Source: Bacteroidales bacterium UBA932
Lineage (GTDB): Bacteria > Bacteroidota > Bacteroidia > Bacteroidales > UBA932
Length of the DNA stretch: 8,420 nt
Assembly: GCA_002293585.1 (NCBI GenBank)
Contig: DBDM01000103.1
Coordinates: 220 to 8,639 of the forward strand
Direction: 5' to 3'
Numbering within the stretch: the stretch's first letter is position 1; every line of letters begins with the position of its first letter. Of this stretch, positions 7,208 through 8,420 are shown piece by piece. A model generated the notes under the pieces. It was not told the origin of the DNA and did not search any database. It was given only the letters and a program-made list of their open reading frames with translations. The position numbers and the translations under genes were made by a program.

Positions 7208-8420
7208 CTAAATTGAGAATGACGGACACAAACAGTGTCTTTTTCATTTTCCATTTTCAATTCTCCATTTTCAATTAAAGAAGCATACAAATCATACCCC
7301 GCATAGTCCGTCACATGCACCGTATAAAAATTCCCGACGGTCAGTTGCGGCGCCTTGATCAACACCTCGCCGTCCACTTCGGGCGAATCGTGCTCCGTTC
7401 GTCCCACGTAATACGCCCCTTCCATCCTGTCGACAATCACCCTGCACTGCGTGCCCACCTTAGCGGCGGACTGCTCTTCCACAATCTCCGCCTGCAAAGC
7501 CATAAGCTCGTCGCGACGGGCTTGCTTAACCGCTTCGGGCACCTCGTCGCTGAAATGCTGCGCGCCGTAAGTATCTTCTTCTTCCGAATAACAGAACACG
7601 CCCATACGCTCGAAACGCATGTCGCGCACAAAAGCTTTCAGCTCCTCGAAGGCGGCTTCGTCCTCGCCGGGGTGACCGGTAATGAAGGTTGTGCGGATGG
7701 CAATGCCCGGCACCTCACGCCGCAAGCGCTCTATCAGGGCGCGGGTCTGCGCCCCCGTTATGCCGCGGCGCATATTCGCCAGCACCTTGTCCGACACATG
7801 CTGCAGCGGAATATCAATATACTTGCATAATTTCGGATTGTCGCGCAACACGGCGATCACCTCATCGGGGAAAGCCGCCGGATAAGTATAATGCAGGCGT
7901 ATCCATTCAATGCCTTCCACGCCCGACAGCGCCGTGAGCAGATCGGCTAAGCGGCGGCGACCGTAAATATCCATGCCGTAGTACGTGGTATCCTGCGCCA
8001 CAACAAGCAATTCCTTGACACCCGACTTCGCTAATTTTTCCGTTTCGTCTACCAGGGTTTCTATGGGTACGGAAATATGTTTACCGCGTATGAGTGGAAT
8101 GGCGCAGTAGGCACAGCCCCAGTTGCAGCCTTCCGAGATCTTGAGGTAAGCGTAGTGCGGCGGGGTGCTGAGCAGGCGTTCATTCAGCAGTCCGGCCTGC
8201 AGCGAAGCGCCTAACCGGGCGACAATAGCTTCAAGATCCGTTACGCCGAACCAGGCGTCGACTTCGGGAATTTCCTGCTCCAACGCTGCTTTATAACGTT
8301 GCGAGAGGCATCCGAACACATATAATTCACGGAGTTGTTTTTTCTTTTTCGCTTCGGCGTACAGGAGTATGGTGTTCACCGATTCCTCCTTTGCGTCGCC
8401 GATAAATCCGCAGGTATTGA
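7198..8420 (-). CDS. rimO: Ribosomal protein S12 methylthiotransferase RimO, 5' end outside window
   Basis: RimO is a radical-SAM enzyme that methylthiolates the conserved Asp89 of ribosomal protein S12, using two [4Fe-4S] clusters. The frame is open to the right edge and gives 406 codons. The first complete codons read 'NTCGFIGDAKEESVNT', which is inside the N-terminal UPF0004/MTTase domain, so about 50 residues are missing. The GTG at 8379 encodes the Val of 'EESVNT' and is not the start. Two of the three MTTase cluster cysteines are visible ('NTCGF', 'FGCLSQ'). The radical-SAM motif CNWGCAYC (8127-8104) is intact and is followed by 'AIPLIRG'. 'AQDTTYYGMDIYG' separates it from MiaB. A TRAM domain follows ('GTQCRVIVDRMEG' to 'YDLYASLI'). 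After this the protein carries an unusual tail of about 23 residues encoded by a repeat/hairpin element. The gene is followed 14 bases later by ftcD, so a shared transcript is plausible. Composition is GC rich, about 68% in one sampled line. Confidence 0.95.
   Translation of the reverse strand, partial: NTCGFIGDAKEESVNTILLYAEAKKKKQLRELYVFGCLSQRYKAALEQEIPEVDAWFGVTDLEAIVARLGASLQAGLLNERLLSTPPHYAYLKISEGCNWGCAYCAIPLIRGKHISVPIETLVDETEKLAKSGVKELLVVAQDTTYYGMDIYGRRRLADLLTALSGVEGIEWIRLHYTYPAAFPDEVIAVLRDNPKLCKYIDIPLQHVSDKVLANMRRGITGAQTRALIERLRREVPGIAIRTTFITGHPGEDEAAFEELKAFVRDMRFERMGVFCYSEEEDTYGAQHFSDEVPEAVKQARRDELMALQAEIVEEQSAAKVGTQCRVIVDRMEGAYYVGRTEHDSPEVDGEVLIKAPQLTVGNFYTVHVTDYAGYDLYASLIENGELKMENEKDTVCVRHSQFSNH
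7215..7251. repeat. Imperfect hairpin in the 3' end of rimO
   Basis: On the minus strand the arms GAAAATGA and TCATTCTC (7 of 8 pairs) flank an inner perfect stem GACAC / GTGTC with loop TGTTT (7225-7239), separated by a 4/2 internal loop. The structure lies in the last codons of rimO, directly before ftcD. It could be an mRNA structure that modulates expression between the two genes, or part of a small intergenic-type repeat. No long U-run follows on the minus strand, so a rimO terminator is not supported. Read on the plus strand, TTTTTC follows the inner stem, but no plus-strand gene leads into it. Confidence 0.5.
7241..7276. repeat. Tandem 14-base repeat within the rimO C-terminal codons
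   Basis: On the minus strand, AATTGAAAATGGAG (7276-7263) is followed at once by AATTGAAAATGGAA (7262-7249), 13 of 14 identical, and then a partial copy AATGAAAA (7248-7241). An inverted near-copy (AATTGAGAATG, 10 of 11) lies at 7211-7221 on the plus strand. The array begins at the last codons of the TRAM domain of RimO and encodes its tail. Low-complexity arrays of this kind are more typical of intergenic DNA in Bacteroidota. Confidence 0.7.

Noticed and set aside
7225..7244. GACAC-AAACA-GTGTC followed by TTTTTC on the plus strand, resembling a terminator
   Set aside because: The stem has only five pairs and no plus-strand gene reads into it. It is better explained as the inner part of the repeat/hairpin in the rimO tail.
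8377..8379. GTG at 8379 as the rimO start
   Set aside because: The frame continues upstream to the window edge with 'NTCGFIGDAKEES', the conserved MTTase-domain motif, so this GTG is an internal Val codon.

Overview
The window is from a Bacteroidota genome. All five genes lie on the minus strand. The reasons for the assignment are an adjacent SusC/RagA–SusD/RagB pair, a DUF4843-type lipoprotein behind it, no Shine-Dalgarno motifs ahead of the starts, and one promoter element of the Bacteroidota type (TAnnTTTG). I cannot place it more finely than phylum from sequence alone.

Layout in transcription order (right to left). (1) rimO, the ribosomal protein S12 methylthiotransferase, runs off the right edge, so its first ~50 codons are missing. 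Its last ~23 codons are read through a small repeat and hairpin element. (2) After 14 bases comes ftcD, a fused glutamate formimidoyltransferase/formimidoyl-THF cyclodeaminase of histidine degradation. (3) A 122-base gap carries a candidate promoter and a perfect dyad. (4) A three-gene outer-membrane uptake operon follows: a SusC-like TonB-dependent transporter (1057 aa), a SusD-like binding lipoprotein (485 aa) and a DUF4843 lipoprotein that runs off the left edge. The gaps between these three are 20 and 22 bases, so one transcript is likely. The SusC barrel and SusD lid would import an oligomeric nutrient across the outer membrane, and the DUF4843 protein is probably a surface accessory. No glycoside hydrolase, protease or regulator is visible, so the substrate is undetermined.

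Most interesting points: a C8 homopolymer just after the SusC signal peptide, where either a one-base gain or a one-base loss leads to a stop within 14 codons (a possible phase-variation switch); an 8+8 dyad directly abutting the SusC -7 element; a base-composition step between rimO/ftcD (about 60-68% GC in sampled lines) and the uptake operon (about 38-43%); and the repeat-derived tail of RimO. I found no RNA genes, insertion sequences, CRISPR arrays, attachment sites or clearly novel multigene system. Apart from the gap between ftcD and the SusC gene, the window is almost entirely coding.
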